Part shown: positions 61,668 through 64,000 of the stretch, piece by piece
How the letters are laid out: every line of letters starts with the position of its first letter
Position numbering within the stretch: position 1 is the first letter of the stretch
Source of the DNA: Streptomyces venezuelae ATCC 10712
GTDB lineage: Bacteria > Actinomycetota > Actinomycetes > Streptomycetales > Streptomycetaceae
DNA length: 64,000 nt
Reading direction: 5' to 3'
Assembly (NCBI RefSeq): GCF_008639165.1
Contig: NZ_CP029197.1
Location: forward strand, 434,001-498,000
The notes under the pieces: generated by a model
What the model was told of the DNA's origin: nothing
What the model saw: the letters and a program-made list of their open reading frames with translations, nothing else
Database searches by the model: none
Position numbers and translations under genes: made by a program

Positions 61668-64000
61668 CTAGGCGGGGACGGAGAGGGCGGCGAGGCCCTT
61701 GAGGCATTCGTCTATCCGTGTGGTCAGGTTGTGGGTGCGGGCCAGTTCCAGGCAGGTCCGCCAGGTCTCCCGGGCCGCCTCCCCTTCGCCGAAGTGGTGG
61801 TGGGCGCGGGCGGTGAAGGCCAGGCAGTCGGCCGTGCCGCCGGCGTCCTCCATGCGGTGTCTGATGGCAAGCGCCTCCGTGAGGGCCGCGAAGGCCTCGT
61901 CCCGGCGGCCTAGGGCGCGCAGGATGTCGCCGTACTTGGTGAGCCCCGTGGCGAGGAACAGCCGGTGACCGTCCGTCCGCAGCAGTTCGATCACCCGGCG
62001 GATCGCCGTCGCCGCCTGGTCGAGGTCGCCGAGCAGCTGCCGGGCGTCCGCGATCCGGATGAGCACGAGCGCCTCGCCCCGGGTGTTGCCGGCCTCCCGG
62101 TACAGGTCGCGCGAGAGCTCCGCGTACACCAGCGCCTGTTCGGCGTCCTCGATCTGGGAGTACAGCGACGACATGTTGCCCAGGATGGACGCCTGGGCCA
62201 GGACGTCGCCGCGCGCGGTGAACAGGTCGAGGGCGATCCGGAGATGGGCGAGGCAGGCCTCGTTGCGGAAGGCCATGCCGTGCGCCACGGCCATCCGCCG
62301 GTGCAGCCACGCCTGGCCCAGCGTGTCGTCGTGGGCGCGGGCGATGTCCATCGCCTGCCCGAGGCAGGTGTCCCACTCCGTCGTCCACCAGTGCGTTCCG
62401 GCGTACCCGAAGAGTCCCACCGCGAGCCGCCAGGCCATGTCGGACCGGCCCAGCTCCCCGGCGCGGGTCAGCGCGGCCCGGATCGCGGGGAGTTCGCCGG
62501 CGGTCCAGCGGATCGCCGCGTCGTCGTCGGCGAACACGGGAAGCGACAGCGGCACGCCCGTCTCCGGTGCCAGCGGCGGCGGGGACTGCGACTCGCGGGT
62601 CGCGACGAGCGAGGCCGTCGCGAGGGCGGTGACGTACCAGGAGAGCAGCCGCAGGGTGGCGGCGGTGAGGTCCGCCTCCGTGTCCTCCTCCTCGCCCCTC
62701 CCCCACGCGTACTCGCCGAGCAGGTCGTGCAGGACGTACCGGTCGGGCTCCGGGTTGAGGACGAGGTGGGCGTCGGCCAGGACGTCGAGCACGGCCGCGG
62801 CGCGGGTCTCCGTGACGTCGAGGAGCGCGGCGGCGGACTGCGGGGTCACCCCGTGGCCAGGCCACGCCCGGCCGAGCAGCCGGAAGGCGCGCGCGGCCTC
62901 GCGTTCCAGCGGCTGGTCGCCGTCCCGCATGGCCACGTAGCTCATCGCGAAGGTCTGCCGGACGTCGAAGGTGCCCATGGTGAGCGTTTCGAGGCGGCCC
63001 TGGTGCGGGGTGAGTCGTTTCGCCAGCAGCGCCAGCGGCCAGGAGGGGCGGGAGGCGAGCCGTCCGCCGACGATCCGCAGGGCCAGCGGCAGCCCGCCGC
63101 AGGCCGCCATGATGTCGGCCAGCGCCTCGGGCTCCCGCCGTACGCGATCGGCCCCGGCCAGGGCGGCGAGCAGCGCGTGCTGGTCCGGCTCGGGCAGCGG
63201 GGCGAGCGGGACGGTGACGGCGCCCGGCAGGTCGGCGAGCAGCTGCCGGCTGGTGATCAGTACGGCGCTGGGTCCGCCGGCCGGCAGCAGCGGCGCCACG
63301 TGCGCGGCGTTGCGCGCGTTGTCGAGGACGAGCAGGACGCGGCGCTCGGCGAGCGCGGCGCGGAAGAGCAGGGCCCGGTCGTCGGTGTCGTCGGGCAGCG
63401 TGTCGTGGTGCACGCCGAGGTCCGAGAGGAAACGCGCGAGCAGTTCGTTCGCGGTGCGCGCGCCGTGGACGCAGTAGCCGCGCAGGTCCGCGTAGAGGGC
63501 CCCGTCCGGGAACGCCTCGCTCACCCGGTGCGCCACGTGGACGGCGAGGGCCGTCTTGCCGACTCCGCCCATGCCGGAGATGACGACGGGTCGGGTACGG
63601 GGGGTCGCGCCGGCCGGTCCGGCCGCGTGGTCGTCGGTGTCCCCGGCTCCCTCCGGTCCGGCCAGCCCCAGCGCCGTCCGGATCGCCGCCGTCTCCGCCG
63701 CCCGGCCCGTGAAGGCGTCCCCGTCGTACGGCAGCTGGAACGGCGGCCGGGGCGCGGTCCGCGCCGCGGGGGCGGGCGGGCGGGGGGCCGGTTCGCCGGT
63801 GAGGAGTTCCTGGTGGGCGCGCTGGACGGCGTCGCCGGGTTCCGTGCCGAGTTCGTCCACCAGGCTGCGGCGGAGCCGGTGGTAGACGGCGAAGGCGTCG
63901 GCCTGCCGGCCGGACCGGTGCAGGGCCAGCATGAGGCGCCGGTGGAAGCCCTCCCGCAGAGGGTGCTCTGCCGCGAGCGTGCTGAGCGCGGCGACGGCCT
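61668..64000 (-). CDS. SARP/AfsR-type regulator (BTAD, NB-ARC, TPR), 5'-truncated by window edge
   Basis: The visible 776 codons start inside the BTAD domain (REGFHRRLMLALHRSGRQAD, VYHRLRRSLVDELGTEPG). An NB-ARC ATPase follows (P-loop SGMGGVGKTALAVHVAHRV, RRVLLVLDNARNAAHVAPLL, GGLPLALRIVGGRLA, LHDLLGEYAW), then C-terminal TPR repeats (QASILGNMSSLYSQIEDAEQ, GEALVLIRIADARQLLGDLD). The N-terminal OmpR-like DNA-binding domain lies outside the window. AfsR/DnrI-type regulators activate secondary metabolism in response to ATP/phosphorylation or ligand. The gene stands alone here and is convergent with the beta-lactamase-like gene. Confidence 0.9.
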   Translation of the reverse strand, partial: AVAALSTLAAEHPLREGFHRRLMLALHRSGRQADAFAVYHRLRRSLVDELGTEPGDAVQRAHQELLTGEPAPRPPAPAARTAPRPPFQLPYDGDAFTGRAAETAAIRTALGLAGPEGAGDTDDHAAGPAGATPRTRPVVISGMGGVGKTALAVHVAHRVSEAFPDGALYADLRGYCVHGARTANELLARFLSDLGVHHDTLPDDTDDRALLFRAALAERRVLLVLDNARNAAHVAPLLPAGGPSAVLITSRQLLADLPGAVTVPLAPLPEPDQHALLAALAGADRVRREPEALADIMAACGGLPLALRIVGGRLASRPSWPLALLAKRLTPHQGRLETLTMGTFDVRQTFAMSYVAMRDGDQPLEREAARAFRLLGRAWPGHGVTPQSAAALLDVTETRAAAVLDVLADAHLVLNPEPDRYVLHDLLGEYAWGRGEEEDTEADLTAATLRLLSWYVTALATASLVATRESQSPPPLAPETGVPLSLPVFADDDAAIRWTAGELPAIRAALTRAGELGRSDMAWRLAVGLFGYAGTHWWTTEWDTCLGQAMDIARAHDDTLGQAWLHRRMAVAHGMAFRNEACLAHLRIALDLFTARGDVLAQASILGNMSSLYSQIEDAEQALVYAELSRDLYREAGNTRGEALVLIRIADARQLLGDLDQAATAIRRVIELLRTDGHRLFLATGLTKYGDILRALGRRDEAFAALTEALAIRHRMEDAGGTADCLAFTARAHHHFGEGEAARETWRTCLELARTHNLTTRIDECLKGLAALSVPA

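Overview
The window is chromosomal DNA of a Streptomyces or a very close actinobacterium. Base composition is very GC-rich, third codon positions are almost always G or C, GTG and TTG starts are common, and I found no in-frame TTA codon by eye. Gene content agrees: a monomeric NADP isocitrate dehydrogenase, a DUF2252 protein, a DUF5133 protein, a DUF6058 protein and a SARP/AfsR-type regulator. I see no rRNA, tRNA, CRISPR array, transposase or prophage. Both ends cut genes.

Layout. 1-9.4 kb: the 3' part of a FadH-type dienoyl-CoA reductase, PadR and GntR/UTRA regulators, an FAD oxidoreductase, a DUF2252 protein and an APC amino-acid permease. 9.7-14 kb: a translationally coupled operon of glycerol-kinase-like, GlpA-like (with a BFD iron-sulfur domain) and GlpB-like flavoproteins, behind a strong inverted-repeat control region. 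14-25 kb: Nudix hydrolase, cytochrome P450, a two-RCK ion-channel-like protein, D-Ala-D-Ala carboxypeptidase, a UvrA-like ABC ATPase and an NAD-dependent epimerase. 24.7-28 kb: a probable sulfur-responsive block. It has a glutathionyl-hydroquinone-reductase-like gene preceded by a 52-codon cysteine-type leader peptide, an Rrf2 regulator with a palindrome over its start codon, and an SfnB/DszC-like flavoprotein behind a long palindrome. 28-32 kb: universal stress protein, a membrane-anchored CAP-domain protein, and an ECF sigma factor fused to a zinc finger, a membrane helix and its own CAP domain. The two CAP genes share an identical 9-bp element at nearly the same distance from their starts. 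32-38 kb: icd, a PAP2-like membrane protein and a GH15 trehalase-type enzyme.

37.9-50.7 kb is a co-directional cell-surface glycan locus. From 39.2 kb the genes are stop/start-coupled: two GT2 enzymes, three GT4 enzymes (one fused to a thymidylate-kinase-like domain), a flippase fused to a nucleotidyltransferase-like domain, a PIG-L deacetylase, an ArnT/PMT-type membrane glycosyltransferase and a membrane-anchored glycosidase-like protein. Converging on it (50.7-56.2 kb) is the most unusual gene here: a 1551-residue single reading frame with a membrane sensor, GAF-like, PAS, GGDEF and EAL domains, followed directly by a complete PLP-dependent AONS/KBL-type acyltransferase domain. It is coupled by a GTGA overlap to a SAM methyltransferase. 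The arrangement suggests a c-di-GMP enzyme physically joined to a small-molecule synthase, beside genes whose polysaccharide product could be a c-di-GMP target.

56-64 kb: LacI and IclR regulators, a quinol-monooxygenase-like ABM protein, a VanW/YoaR cell-wall protein, a serine beta-lactamase-like protein, and the 3' part of a SARP regulator with NB-ARC and TPR domains.
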